A program made the translations under genes and the position numbers. Shown here piece after piece: positions 24,986-33,598 of a DNA stretch of 44,843 nucleotides. This stretch comes from Photobacterium sp. Ph5 (GTDB lineage: Bacteria > Pseudomonadota > Gammaproteobacteria > Enterobacterales > Vibrionaceae), in assembly GCF_022129445.1 (NCBI RefSeq), contig NZ_JADQAQ010000040.1, positions 1-44,843 of the forward strand, written 5' to 3'. Within the stretch, counting starts at the first letter, position 1. The number at the start of each line of letters is the position of its first letter. The notes below the pieces were generated by a model. It searched no databases, had not been told where the DNA came from, and was given only the letters and a program-made list of their open reading frames with translations.

Positions 24986-25732
24986 CTATTTTTTGGTTAT
25001 TTGATGGATATTGTAAAGATCACTATTAATAATAGAGATGATGTATTCCACAGGACAATTATCTGTTGAATAAATAGTCTCTCGTAATTCGATCATTGCT
25101 TGCTCGATATCGACGTGGAGTAATTCTGCAATATCAGGATCTCGTAGGTTAAACGCGGAAATGTTTTGTTCTCGCATCTCTATCTTTTTACCCGTTATAG
25201 ATTCAAAACAAACATAGCTGGACTGCTCAAGTTGACTTAATTGAAAACCTTCACATACAGATACAGGTATGTGAATTTGTTCTAGAGAGACGGGCATTGA
25301 ACCAAACCGCATTAAACGTTCGATAAAATAGATTTTATCTGTTGGAGGGATATGCAATGCGCAAGCTATCTGAACATTAGGTACTTGAATAATGGCAACG
25401 GATAAAACTTCTCTGCTTTCTTTTTTTTGTTTTTGATGTGCTGTTTGTTGAAATGGCGTGATTGTTTTTAGCTGTTGATTAACTTGCTGTTCTATTCCAT
25501 CACTAACAAAAAGCCCTGATCCTTTAACTCGATAAATTTTACCCGCTTCAATAAGGTGGCGAGTTGCTTCTCTAACTGTTGTTCTTGTTAAACCTAATGT
25601 TTTAGCGATCGCTGATTCTGTATCAAGTTTGTCACCTACATTAAGTGCTAATGCCTTGATTTTTTTGTTGATGTGATCGATCACTTCTTGTTGTTTTGGT
25701 GTCGGTTTTACAGGCATTAATTTGTTTCTCAT
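24986..25732 (-). CDS. GntR/HutC-type regulator with UTRA domain
   Basis: This 248-residue transcription factor has a GntR winged helix (~15-80: TESAIAKTLGLTRTTVREATRHLIEAGKIYRVKGSGLFV). A UTRA effector domain follows (~95-245: KIYFIERLMRFGSMPVSLEQIHIPVSVCEG, CPVEYIISIINSDLY), so it belongs to the HutC subfamily. It is the last gene of the minus-strand PTS/transketolase cluster and probably senses the phosphorylated sugar. A matching operator core GTCTATAC lies upstream of the PTS genes (29772). The start at 25732 is uncertain; an ATG five codons in (25717) is an alternative. A terminator-like hairpin separates it from the transketolase gene, so it may also have its own promoter. Confidence 0.88.
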   Translation of the reverse strand: MRNKLMPVKPTPKQQEVIDHINKKIKALALNVGDKLDTESAIAKTLGLTRTTVREATRHLIEAGKIYRVKGSGLFVSDGIEQQVNQQLKTITPFQQTAHQKQKKESREVLSVAIIQVPNVQIACALHIPPTDKIYFIERLMRFGSMPVSLEQIHIPVSVCEGFQLSQLEQSSYVCFESITGKKIEMREQNISAFNLRDPDIAELLHVDIEQAMIELRETIYSTDNCPVEYIISIINSDLYNIHQITKK

Positions 25733-25758
25733 GTCAGTACAGCAGGATTTTCACGCTT

Positions 25759-25799
25759 AAAAACAATAAAACCAATGACAGACAATAGCAAGTCATTGG
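25759..25799 (-). terminator. Intrinsic terminator between transketolase and gntR
   Basis: Read on the minus strand, CCAATGAC and GTCATTGG form an 8-bp stem (12-base loop) followed by TTTTATTGTTTTT. It should end most transcripts after the transketolase C-terminal gene. Confidence 0.75.
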
Positions 25800-25826
25800 C
25801 TTATCGATAGTAAAGATATTAGTCCT

Positions 25827-26765
25827 TTAAAGGGCTAGTAATTTTTGTAAGCTAAATTCAGCGATCTTTTCTGCACTTATACCGTATGTTTCTTTTAGGT
25901 ACTCAAGTGAACCAACTTGACCAAATTGTTCATTAACGCCGAGTTTGTGGAACATTGAAACTTTACAATTATTACTTAATAAGCAACTTGCAACTGCATC
26001 ACCTAAACCACCAATAATATTGTGATTTTCAATTGTAATGATTCGTTCTGTCGATGCATATTTAATTATGAGAGATTCATCAAGAGGCTTAATTGTATGC
26101 ATATCTATAACGGTTACAGTAAAGCTACTTCTATCTTCAATAATTTGTGCTGCTTCTAATGCATCATGCACTGATACACCACTAGCAATTAACGTTAGAT
26201 CGTTACCTTCTCTGAGTACATTACCTTTACCTATTTCGATATCATCCTTTGAGTGATATAAGCTTGGTAATGCTTTCCGAGTTGAACGAATGTAATTAAT
26301 ACCATGGTGTTTGTAAGAGTAATGAATTGCAGCTTGAAGCACGTGTGCATCTGATATGTCAATGACAGTTGCGTTAGGTATTAGTCTCATTAGTCCCGTA
26401 TCTTCAAAGGGCATATGAGTACCGCCATTTGTTACAGCAGTTACACCAGCATCGCTACCGAATATATTGATATGCTGCTTTGCATAACCGCCAGCTAAAA
26501 ATAATTGGTCATAACAACGACGAGTAGCAAAACAGCCAAAAGAGTGAACAAAAGGAACTTTTCCTACAGTTGATAAGCCTGATGCTACGCCAATCATATT
26601 AGCTTCGGCTATACCGCATTGAATAAAATTATTAGGATAGGTATCTGCAAATTTCTTGGTACTTACACTGCCCATTAAATCAGCTTCTAGAACCATAATA
26701 TTTTTATTTTTTTCAGCAATTTCCATCAAGGTTTCACAATGGACATGTCGTAATTCTTTGTTCAT
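25827..26765 (-). CDS. Transketolase C-terminal subunit (split transketolase)
   Basis: This 312-residue protein carries the transketolase pyrimidine-binding domain and C-terminal domain. Seen are VLEADLMGSVSTKKFAD, the catalytic-glutamate motif QCGIAEANMIGVASGL (the acid that activates thiamine diphosphate), FGCFATRRCYDQ and GGTHMPFEDTGLMR, and later LIASGVSVHDALEAA and ENHNIIGGLGDAVA. It pairs with the N-terminal half encoded by the overlapping upstream gene (4-base ATGA overlap), so translation is coupled and the active enzyme should be a heterotetramer. In this PTS cluster it probably processes the phosphorylated pentose or ketose. Confidence 0.92.
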   Translation of the reverse strand: MNKELRHVHCETLMEIAEKNKNIMVLEADLMGSVSTKKFADTYPNNFIQCGIAEANMIGVASGLSTVGKVPFVHSFGCFATRRCYDQLFLAGGYAKQHINIFGSDAGVTAVTNGGTHMPFEDTGLMRLIPNATVIDISDAHVLQAAIHYSYKHHGINYIRSTRKALPSLYHSKDDIEIGKGNVLREGNDLTLIASGVSVHDALEAAQIIEDRSSFTVTVIDMHTIKPLDESLIIKYASTERIITIENHNIIGGLGDAVASCLLSNNCKVSMFHKLGVNEQFGQVGSLEYLKETYGISAEKIAEFSLQKLLAL

Positions 26766-27598
26766 GATAATTCCTCGATTTTTTGTGCAAGAGAAAGTAG
26801 ATCTGATTCTAATTGTTCGACTAGTTTGTCATCTAAACGAAGGTGATGATTAGCTTCAATATTTTCAACTGTTGGTATCCCTTGTCCCTTTGTTGTATCT
26901 AAAATAATGGCTGTTGGCCTATTTTTAGATGTTTTAGCTATATCAATAGCAGAAGAAATTTGTTGAATATTACTTCCATTAACGGTGAGAGATTGGAATC
27001 CAAATGCTCTAAACTTATCTTCTAAATTGAAAGAGTTCTGTACGTCGCTAATATAGCCATCTAGTTGGCGTTTATTATTATCGATAAAGACGACAAAGTT
27101 GTTTAACTGATGGTGAGCTGCAAATTGGATCGTTTCCCAGCACTGACCTTCTTGTAATTCACCATCACCTACAATGGTATACACCATTGAATTCGTACCA
27201 ACAGCAATACCCGCAGCACAAGAAATACCTTGCCCTAACGATCCTGTCGTCATATCTACACCTGGGGTAAGATTCATGTCTGCATGACTTGGTAAACGTG
27301 TTTTGTTTTGGTTGATGGTGTATAGCCAATCACGAGCAAAATAGCCTTGTAAAGAAAGCGTGGCATAGAGCGCAGGACCTGCATGTCCTTTTGATAGGAC
27401 GAAGTAATCTCGATTTGGATCTTGAGGTATTAGCGGGTCATGTTTTAGGTGTAATCCATAAAGACAAGCTAAAGTTTCGGTTATCGATAATGAACCACCA
27501 AAGTGTCCATATCCCATATGAAGCAATGCGTTTACAGTTTCTTTTTTTATTTCTAGATTTAAACGTTCAATTTTTTTCAAAGTAGATGATGAGAGCAT
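26762..27598 (-). CDS. Transketolase N-terminal subunit (split transketolase)
   Basis: This 278-residue protein contains the thiamine-diphosphate pyrophosphate-binding domain: MGYGHFGGSLSITETLACLYG, LSKGHAGPALYATL, MTTGSLGQGISCAAG and the metal-binding GDGELQEGQ...NNKRQLDG (GDG-N27-N). Alone it is an incomplete transketolase; the next gene supplies the rest. I place the start at 27598 because GAGGT lies about 6 bases upstream on the minus strand; an ATG at 27643 would add a hydrophobic leader drawn from the terminator-like hairpin and is unlikely. A 54-base gap with that hairpin separates it from the EIIC gene. Confidence 0.92.
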   Translation of the reverse strand: MLSSSTLKKIERLNLEIKKETVNALLHMGYGHFGGSLSITETLACLYGLHLKHDPLIPQDPNRDYFVLSKGHAGPALYATLSLQGYFARDWLYTINQNKTRLPSHADMNLTPGVDMTTGSLGQGISCAAGIAVGTNSMVYTIVGDGELQEGQCWETIQFAAHHQLNNFVVFIDNNKRQLDGYISDVQNSFNLEDKFRAFGFQSLTVNGSNIQQISSAIDIAKTSKNRPTAIILDTTKGQGIPTVENIEANHHLRLDDKLVEQLESDLLSLAQKIEELS

Positions 27599-27613
27599 GA
27601 TTACCTCAGAACT

Positions 27614-27644
27614 AAAAAGGATGGCAACGAGAATTGCTGCCATC
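27614..27644 (-). terminator. Terminator-like hairpin between EIIC and transketolase genes
   Basis: On the minus strand GATGGCA pairs with TGCCATC around an 11-base loop and is followed by CTTTTT. It lies just before the transketolase ribosome-binding site and could reduce readthrough from the PTS genes. Confidence 0.65.
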
Positions 27645-27652
27645 AGATGACG

Positions 27653-29008
27653 TTAAATATTGTCTTGAGTTATTTCTGGTTCTTTTGATTTTGTAAAGTT
27701 AGTCGCAAGAACTAATGCGGCAACAATCGCAATACCTGCAATAACCGCTTCTTTACCTATCATTGCTAAGTAGCCCAAGAAAATACCAGTTACTGCAAAA
27801 TCAGAGTCTGAGAAGGTTGTATTTGCGAAACCAAAATCACCAAGTACTGGTAGCAGCCATAGTGTTAGGAAAGAAATGATAACGCCGTTGATAAATGCAC
27901 CTGCAATTGCACCTCGGCGTCCACCTGTTGCATTACCAAATACACCCGCTGTTGCTCCTGTAAAGAAATGAGGAACAACACCAGGAAGAATAAGAGTTAG
28001 TTGTAGTCCACCCATAATAGCCATACTAATTAGGCCTCCGACGAAGCTCGCTAAAAAGCCAATGAGAACCGCATTTGGTGCGTATGGAAATACAATTGGA
28101 CAATCTAAAGCTGGTTTTGAATTTGGTACTAATTTTTCTGAAATACCAGAGAAAGCAGGAACAATTTCCGCAAGGACTAAACGCACACCTTGCAAGATAA
28201 CGAATACACCTGCTGCAAAACCAATTGCTGTTAAAATGGCGTAAACGATAGGGTTTTGACCGTTACTTAGATTTTCTGTTACAAAGTCACTACCTGCGGC
28301 AAGAACAAGAATTAAGTAAATAATCCCCATTGTTAGTGAAATTGATATTGAAGAATCACGAAGAAAAACAAGATTTTTTGGTAAATTCATTTCTTCGGTA
28401 CTTTTTGAACCTTTACCAACCATTTTTCCAACTAATGCAGAAGCTGCATAGCCAACAGTTGAAAAGTGACCAAAAGCAACATCATCACTACCTGTTATTT
28501 TTCTCATAAATGGCTGGGCCATTGCAGGAAATAGCACCATAATTAAGCCTAGAGTAATGGAACCTAAAATAACAAGAGAAGGGCCTTCAAAACCTGCAAC
28601 ATTTAAAATGATAGCGATCATACATGCCATGTATAAAGTATGGTGACCTGTTAGGAATATATATTTGAACTTACTAAAACGTGCAAAAAAGATATTAGCA
28701 ACCATACCAAACGCCATAATTAGTGATGTTGAAGCACCGAATTTGGCCATGGCTGTTGCATAGATAGCTTCGTTATTTGGAATGACACCACGAAGTTGGA
28801 AACCTTGTTCCATTAGTACGCCCATTGGGGTAACAGCGTTAACAAGGATTCCCGCACCGCCACCAATAACAATAAAACCAAGAATTGTTTTTATTGTTCC
28901 TTTAATTACATCTGAACTTGATTTTTTTTGAATAGCTAAACCGAGTAAAGCGACTAAACCAATGAGTATTGCAGGTGTACTTAATATATCTGTAATAAAA
29001 TGCAGCAT
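27653..29008 (-). CDS. PTS permease EIIC, ascorbate (UlaA/SgaT) family
   Basis: This 451-residue inner-membrane protein with about 10-11 hydrophobic segments is similar in pattern to UlaA. Shared blocks are GFIVIGGGAGILVNAVTPMG, FLTGHHTLYMACMIA, GFAAGVFVILQGVRLVLAEIVPAF, GLQLTLILPGVVPHFFTGATAGVFGN and GGRRGAIAGAFINGV. It imports and phosphorylates a sugar together with the EIIB and EIIA encoded upstream. The full UlaABC set is present, but the ascorbate catabolism genes ulaDEF are not; a transketolase follows instead. The substrate is therefore probably not L-ascorbate. GAGGG precedes the ATG. Confidence 0.92.
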   Translation of the reverse strand: MLHFITDILSTPAILIGLVALLGLAIQKKSSSDVIKGTIKTILGFIVIGGGAGILVNAVTPMGVLMEQGFQLRGVIPNNEAIYATAMAKFGASTSLIMAFGMVANIFFARFSKFKYIFLTGHHTLYMACMIAIILNVAGFEGPSLVILGSITLGLIMVLFPAMAQPFMRKITGSDDVAFGHFSTVGYAASALVGKMVGKGSKSTEEMNLPKNLVFLRDSSISISLTMGIIYLILVLAAGSDFVTENLSNGQNPIVYAILTAIGFAAGVFVILQGVRLVLAEIVPAFSGISEKLVPNSKPALDCPIVFPYAPNAVLIGFLASFVGGLISMAIMGGLQLTLILPGVVPHFFTGATAGVFGNATGGRRGAIAGAFINGVIISFLTLWLLPVLGDFGFANTTFSDSDFAVTGIFLGYLAMIGKEAVIAGIAIVAALVLATNFTKSKEPEITQDNI

Positions 29009-29022
29009 CGTGGTGCCCTCTA

Positions 29023-29286
29023 TTAACGTGCTAAATATGCTTGGATTTGTTCTTTCATGGCATTTTTATCTGTGATATTTGGGATAGAAACAACATTATC
29101 TGCATGAATACTATCGGCTAAATCACGGGTACAAATAAAAAAGTCTGCCATATCTGGAGTAACAGAACCTAAGTCAGTGTGATTTACCTCTGCATCAATA
29201 CCTAATTCTTGCATTACTTGTTTTACTTTCATTTCAATCATGAAAGATGAACCTAATCCTGTACTACATACGGCCATAATACGCAT
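29023..29286 (-). CDS. PTS EIIB component (UlaB-like)
   Basis: This 87-residue cytoplasmic phosphocarrier has the motif MAVCSTGLGSSFMIEMKV, with C7 the phosphorylation site next to the P-loop-like turn. UlaB of E. coli is about 100 residues, so the length is near normal. AAGGAA lies about 8 bases ahead. The gap to the EIIC gene is 14 bases, a tightly packed EIIA-EIIB-EIIC operon order. It accepts phosphate from the EIIA His and passes it to the sugar bound by EIIC. Confidence 0.92.
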   Translation of the reverse strand: MRIMAVCSTGLGSSFMIEMKVKQVMQELGIDAEVNHTDLGSVTPDMADFFICTRDLADSIHADNVVSIPNITDKNAMKEQIQAYLAR

Positions 29287-29297
29287 AATGTTATTCC

Positions 29298-29741
29298 TTA
29301 ATATTTGTTTAATATATTTAAAACTTGGATTTTATTAATTGCTGTTGTTATCGATTTAATGTCATCTTCACAACAGAAAAACTCAGAAATAGAAGTGATT
29401 AAATTTATATGTTGATCGCTATCTTGAGCGGCTAATAAAAGAATTACCTTTACAGGGTCATTCTCTTGGCTATTAAAATTAATACCATTTCGAACAATAA
29501 GTAGCGAAAGGGCATTACTAATAACACCATCTTCTGGCCTTGCATGAGGCATCGCGATCTTAGGACCAAGGACATAATATGGGCCTATTTCTTTTGTCGT
29601 TTTTATGATCTCGCGCTGGTAGTTGTCTGTTATTTTTTTATTTTTTATTAATGGGTTACAAACCATTTCAATGGCTTTTTCCCAATTGGCGATGTCATTT
29701 ACTATTTGGATATTTGATTCATTTAAATATGAGTTTAGCAC
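29298..29741 (-). CDS. PTS EIIA component (mannitol/fructose-type, UlaC-like)
   Basis: This 147-residue phosphocarrier has the active-site histidine in KIAMPHARPEDGVISNAL, the PTS EIIA type 2 signature seen in UlaC. It receives phosphate from HPr and hands it to EIIB. The start is GTG at 29741 because AGGTG lies 5 bases ahead on the minus strand. A TTG at 29762 would add seven residues that include that ribosome-binding site. It is the first gene of the minus-strand operon; a HutC-like operator lies 30 bases upstream and a CRP-like site 70 bases upstream. Confidence 0.9.
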   Translation of the reverse strand: MLNSYLNESNIQIVNDIANWEKAIEMVCNPLIKNKKITDNYQREIIKTTKEIGPYYVLGPKIAMPHARPEDGVISNALSLLIVRNGINFNSQENDPVKVILLLAAQDSDQHINLITSISEFFCCEDDIKSITTAINKIQVLNILNKY

Positions 29742-29771
29742 TAGCTCACCTGATATATACAAGTTTAAGTT

Positions 29772-29779
29772 GTCTATAC
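29772..29779. promoter_or_regulatory. HutC-subfamily operator core GTCTATAC
   Basis: The octamer fits the GT-M-TA-K-AC consensus of HutC-type GntR operators exactly, within TGTCTATACA. It lies 30 bases upstream of the EIIA start, where a repressor would block transcription. Confidence 0.6.
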
Positions 29780-29811
29780 AGGTTAGATTAGGATGTTATT
29801 ACTAAACTTAT

Positions 29812-29827
29812 TGTGATTTGAATCTCA
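29812..29827. promoter_or_regulatory. Candidate CRP site upstream of the PTS operon
   Basis: TGTGA-TTTGAA-TCTCA matches 9 of 10 CRP core positions. It is 70-85 bases ahead of the EIIA start, as expected for catabolite activation of a sugar PTS. Confidence 0.5.
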
Positions 29828-30032
29828 TTAATTTATTACTAATTACAAACATTATATAAAGTGGGTCTGTAATCACAGGTTTTTTATTTTATTAAAAAAA
29901 TAAAATCAATTGAGATATAAGTAACAGTTTATATATTATATATGTTCTTCATTATTTTTATTGTTACGTGAATTTAACATTTTTGGTGGGTTGAATATAA
30001 AGATAGAGATTTTATTATTGTATTGGCATTGT

Positions 30033-30063
30033 TGAACGCAAGAGTGCTAAATCATTGCGTTCA
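30033..30063. repeat. 9-bp inverted repeat, probable 3' element of the LysR gene
   Basis: TGAACGCAA and TTGCGTTCA are separated by 13 bases. It lies about 40 bases past the LysR stop in its direction of transcription. No T-run follows. Confidence 0.5.
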
Positions 30064-30101
30064 TAGAGATTGCTTGTCATGTTGTAATCAAATAGTGTTA
30101 C

Positions 30102-30971
30102 TCAGCAATAACCGTTAAATAGTTGTGAAAGGGTATCTAATACCATTTGAATACGCGCGGTATGAATAATATCTGCGTGTGTAACCAGCCAGATCTCGTA
30201 GTTTTCATTGAAGTCCTTTTCAGGAAAGATCGGTACGAGATTATCAATATCTGCCATAAACTTCGGTAAGAAGCCGATCCCTACGCCATTCTTTATCGAT
30301 GTTCTTAATAATAAACTGCTGTCTGCAAGCAGTGCGATTTTTGCCTTGTCGATAGCTAAACCAAACAGTTTATCTGGGGACTTTTCTACCATAGGGGCAT
30401 GAACGATCAGATCTAAACCTGCCAACGAATCGGATGTTTTAGGATAACCATGTTGATGTAAGTATTCACTGCTTGAATAGAGCCCCATTGGTGAGGTTAA
30501 AAGCAATTTTGTGACTAATCCTGGCGTATCTGGGCGAATATTTCTGATCGCAATATCAATATTGTGTTGCGTCATATCGCGCAGCGCAGTCGTAACATCG
30601 AGCTTGATGCGAATTTCAGGCGCAGACGTTCTCAGTTGCTTAATAGCATTAATAATAAAGTCAATTGCAATAGAATCGGTAGTTGAAAGGGTGATATCGC
30701 CTTTTAACTGCTGATCGAAGCCTTTAACTTTGTTTTGTAAAGTGAGGGCTGCTTGTTCCATTTCTATCGCGGCTAAGAATGCTTGATAACCTGCTGGTGT
30801 GAATTCGTAACCTTTATTGCTTCTAATAAACAACTGGCATTTAAGTGAGTTTTCTAAAATGGCGATGCGCCTTCCAACGGTAGCTTGATCGACATATAGC
30901 TGTTGTGCAGCTTTGCGTAGTGTTTTTTCTCGTCCTAATGCGAGGAGGTATTGCGTGTCGTCCCAGTTCAT
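30102..30971 (-). CDS. LysR-family transcriptional regulator
   Basis: This 289-residue LysR regulator has an N-terminal winged helix (~1-60: REKTLRKAAQQLYVDQATVGRRIAILENSL) and an effector-binding domain to the end. The dimer-helix and the segment QLKGDITLSTTDSIAID are typical. It is divergent from the lipocalin-like/MFS pair (173 bases between starts), its most likely target. The ligand is unknown. Confidence 0.9.
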   Translation of the reverse strand: MNWDDTQYLLALGREKTLRKAAQQLYVDQATVGRRIAILENSLKCQLFIRSNKGYEFTPAGYQAFLAAIEMEQAALTLQNKVKGFDQQLKGDITLSTTDSIAIDFIINAIKQLRTSAPEIRIKLDVTTALRDMTQHNIDIAIRNIRPDTPGLVTKLLLTSPMGLYSSSEYLHQHGYPKTSDSLAGLDLIVHAPMVEKSPDKLFGLAIDKAKIALLADSSLLLRTSIKNGVGIGFLPKFMADIDNLVPIFPEKDFNENYEIWLVTHADIIHTARIQMVLDTLSQLFNGYC

Positions 30972-31143
30972 AGTGTGCTGCAGATTTGTTGGTATATAGA
31001 GAGATTATCGCAGCATTTTTAAACCTCTACTTCATTTATTATTCCCTTGGTCAAACAAAACTGCTTAATAAAATCAATGAGCTCAGATAAATGCTCACTT
31101 TATTTTGTTTTGCGGTTATTTCTTTTTTGTATTCGAGGTTTGG

Positions 31144-31545
31144 ATGAAAAGTATTATTGGTGCATGGGATTTATTGTCTTTTAAACACACAGTAATAGAG
31201 ACAGGTGTTGAGTCCGATATTATGGGGGATACACCTTGTGGGCGGATTATTTTTACCAGTGATGGCTTTGTTAGTGTGTTTATTTCAAAACAAGGTCGAG
31301 AAGATTTTAATAAAGATAATGAAAAGCTCTATAAAACCATGATGGCGTATATGGGGAAATACACGTTAGATGGTGATAAGTGCAAGTTTTATATTGATAG
31401 AACATGGGACCCTGATTGGATGGATTTGACACTTCAGCGTCAAATTGCTTTCGAGGGTGACATATTAGTTATTACTACGCTGCCACAAATTGGAATTGAT
31501 GGAAAACTAAGTACAGCAAAATTAACGTGGAAGAAAAGTGAATAA
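31144..31545 (+). CDS. Lipocalin-like domain protein
   Basis: This 133-residue cytoplasmic-type beta-barrel candidate resembles the Lipocalin_5 (PF13924-like) family. It opens IIGAWDLLSFKHTVIETG, then GRIIFTSDGFVSVFISKQGRE, AYMGKYTLDGDKCKFYIDRTWDPDW and FEGDILVITT, the repeated glycine-strand pattern of that fold. The family binds small hydrophobic or aromatic compounds in several known cases, but the ligand here is unknown. ATG at 31144 is preferred since GAGG lies just upstream; the longer ORF from 31105 has a hydrophobic leader drawn from the 5' region. It is followed 36 bases later by an MFS efflux-type gene and may act with it. Confidence 0.8.
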   Translation: MKSIIGAWDLLSFKHTVIETGVESDIMGDTPCGRIIFTSDGFVSVFISKQGREDFNKDNEKLYKTMMAYMGKYTLDGDKCKFYIDRTWDPDWMDLTLQRQIAFEGDILVITTLPQIGIDGKLSTAKLTWKKSE

Positions 31546-31581
31546 TCAACCTAATTATTCATATTAAGAGTAGAAATAATA

Positions 31582-32772
31582 ATGAAAGTGTTATTGTACA
31601 ATCAAAAGAAAGTTGCTTTGTTTTTAATTATATCAATCTCATTTTTAATGGGTATTGCAATTGATATTTATGTTCCCTCGTTGCCTGAGATATCGTCTTA
31701 CTATCATACGTCAATAAAATATGCTGAACTGAGTATCTCACTATACTTATTGGGGTATGGCTTAGGGCAAATCGTGCTCGGTATTTTGTCTGACACATAT
31801 GGGCGTAAACGGATCTTTATATTCTCATCGTTACTCTTTTTAGTGGCAAGTGTATTATGTACAACAGTGAATAGTATGTTTGAGTTCAATTGCTTACGTT
31901 TAATTCAAGGTGTAGCTATCGCAGGGTTAGCTTCAGGGATGAGAGCAATCATTGTTGATTTGTTCTCAGGGTTAGAGCTGAAGAAAATGGCGAATTATTT
32001 TGCCTTAAGTTGGGCGTTAGGGCCGATTGTTGCACCATTTATCGGTGCTAATTTATCCCATTACCTAGGGTGGAAAGCAAATTTCTATTTATTCGCTATC
32101 TATGTACTTGTTATTTTATTTGTGTGTACGGCACTATTTGAAGAATCAAATAAAAGCTTAGTACCATTAAAGATAACTCATATTAAAAATAGTTTTTTTG
32201 AGATGATCTCACATAAGACATTTTTATTATTAAGTATTGTTTATGGTCTAAGTTATAGCTCTGTTTTGATTTTTAATACGGCTGGTCCTTATTTGCTAGA
32301 AGTCACTATGAAATACACGATATTAGAATATGGCTATATAGCGATGTTGCTAGGATGTGGTTATTTTATAGGTACTATTATAAACCGTATGTTAATTGTT
32401 CACTATAATAATGAAAATATTCTCAAGTTAGGAGTAACGCTAGCAATTATTACCGCATTGGTAATGTTAGTGATGGTGAATTTTTATCATAATCTTTATG
32501 TGATCATTATACCGTTACTACTGATGTTTTTATTTGTCGGTTTGATTGTGCCAAATGCGATCGCAATTACCATGACTATTTTTCCCGAAAAGGCAGGGTT
32601 TGCGACTTCATTATGTGGCACGATTGTCGGTATTATCGTGTTTGTGGTGACATCGCTCATTAGTGGTATCAATATGTCATCGGTGACATTAGCCTTTAGT
32701 TATGTAGCTGTATTTATGCTGGTTTACGGACTAAAAGTGTGGGTGTTTACTAACAGAAAGCCTGAAATTTAA
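31582..32772 (+). CDS. MFS drug/metabolite transporter, Bcr/CflA type
   Basis: This 396-residue membrane protein has 12 predicted helices. The N-terminal signature GIAIDIYVPSLPEISSYYHT with the conserved Asp, GQIVLGILSDTYGRKRIF (motif A) and RLIQGVAIAGLASGMRAIIVD (motif B region) match the Bcr/CflA drug-efflux group. It probably exports a small toxic or signalling compound. The ATG follows a purine-rich stretch without a strong Shine-Dalgarno. It lies between the lipocalin-like gene and a tor-type remnant, and the divergent LysR regulator may control it. Confidence 0.88.
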   Translation: MKVLLYNQKKVALFLIISISFLMGIAIDIYVPSLPEISSYYHTSIKYAELSISLYLLGYGLGQIVLGILSDTYGRKRIFIFSSLLFLVASVLCTTVNSMFEFNCLRLIQGVAIAGLASGMRAIIVDLFSGLELKKMANYFALSWALGPIVAPFIGANLSHYLGWKANFYLFAIYVLVILFVCTALFEESNKSLVPLKITHIKNSFFEMISHKTFLLLSIVYGLSYSSVLIFNTAGPYLLEVTMKYTILEYGYIAMLLGCGYFIGTIINRMLIVHYNNENILKLGVTLAIITALVMLVMVNFYHNLYVIIIPLLLMFLFVGLIVPNAIAITMTIFPEKAGFATSLCGTIVGIIVFVVTSLISGINMSSVTLAFSYVAVFMLVYGLKVWVFTNRKPEI

Positions 32773-32828
32773 GAGAAAATTGATGTCTATATGTGGGATG
32801 GCAATTTTTTAAATAGATTCTTTATTGA

Positions 32829-33374
32829 AAAGTAAATATCGTTTTCATCTTCTCGAAAACCATTGAAGGTTACAACTATGCGGACTGTCCTCCTCATCCA
32901 ACGTGGTTAGCACCAACAGAGTGGGTTGATAATGCGAAAGATGGTGAATTACAGTTAATGACATCCCATGCTGCACACCGTCTTCATAGTCAGTTGAACT
33001 ATGCTGAACTTCGTAAAGAATACGCGATTGCGGATCGTGAGCCGATCTCTATTCACCCTGAAGATGCTAAACCGCGCGGTATCAAGCAAGGTGATTTAGT
33101 GCGGGCATATAATCATCGAGGTCAAGTGCTAGTAGGTGCTTACATTACTGATGGTATTAAGCAAGGCTCGGTCTGTATTCATGAAGGCGCATGGCCTGAT
33201 CTAGATCCAGCTACAGGGATTTGTAAAAACGGTGGTTGTAATGTGCTGACTGGCGATATTCCGACGTCTCGTTTAGCCAATGGTTGTGCGGGTAACTCAT
33301 CTGTTGTGAAAATTGAGAAATACACAGGGCCAGTGTTGTCACTCACCGCATTTGATGAACCTGCGATAGTGTAG
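32829..33374 (+). pseudogene. C-terminal remnant of a TMAO/biotin sulfoxide reductase (TorA/TorZ/BisC family)
   Basis: The open frame reads like the final ~180 residues of a molybdopterin oxidoreductase: [77 protein letters not shown] and [19 protein letters not shown], matching the C-terminal dinucleotide-binding domain. Intact family members are about 780-820 residues, so more than three quarters is missing, including the twin-arginine signal and the cofactor Ser region. The frame opens after a TGA at 32826, so no intact gene can be made from here. An internal ATG at 32958 yields 138 residues without a clear Shine-Dalgarno. This is most simply a deletion remnant. A hairpin that looks like the original terminator follows at 33403. 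Confidence 0.85.
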
Positions 33375-33402
33375 ATTATTTACTTCATTATCAAAATAAA
33401 CA

Positions 33403-33429
33403 TAAGCCGTAAATATAATTTGCGGCTTA
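33403..33429 (+). terminator. Stem-loop after the tor-type remnant
   Basis: TAAGCCG-T-AAAT pairs with ATTT-G-CGGCTTA (12 bp with one T-G wobble) around ATA. It probably ended the former reductase gene. Confidence 0.65.
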
Positions 33430-33598
33430 ATTATTCATTAATGTTTTAGAAAAACGGTCGATATCTTTTAAGTACGGGTTACAAATGATCTTTGATAAAA
33501 CTTGTTTGATCAAGATCGTGAAAACATCGATAAAATGTAACTAAATTAAAAACTACACTATAATCGTAGAAAAGTATTAGGTGATAGGGATATTGAGC

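Larger units (their letters stand above)
29742..30101 (-). promoter_or_regulatory. PTS operon promoter region and LysR gene 3' region
   Basis: This 360-base gap has no gene. It contains the HutC-type operator, the CRP-like site, an AT-rich hairpin (TTTTATTT/AAATAAAA near 29884) and a 9-bp inverted repeat at 30033 behind the LysR gene. Promoter elements for the PTS operon were not clear enough to place. Confidence 0.6.
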
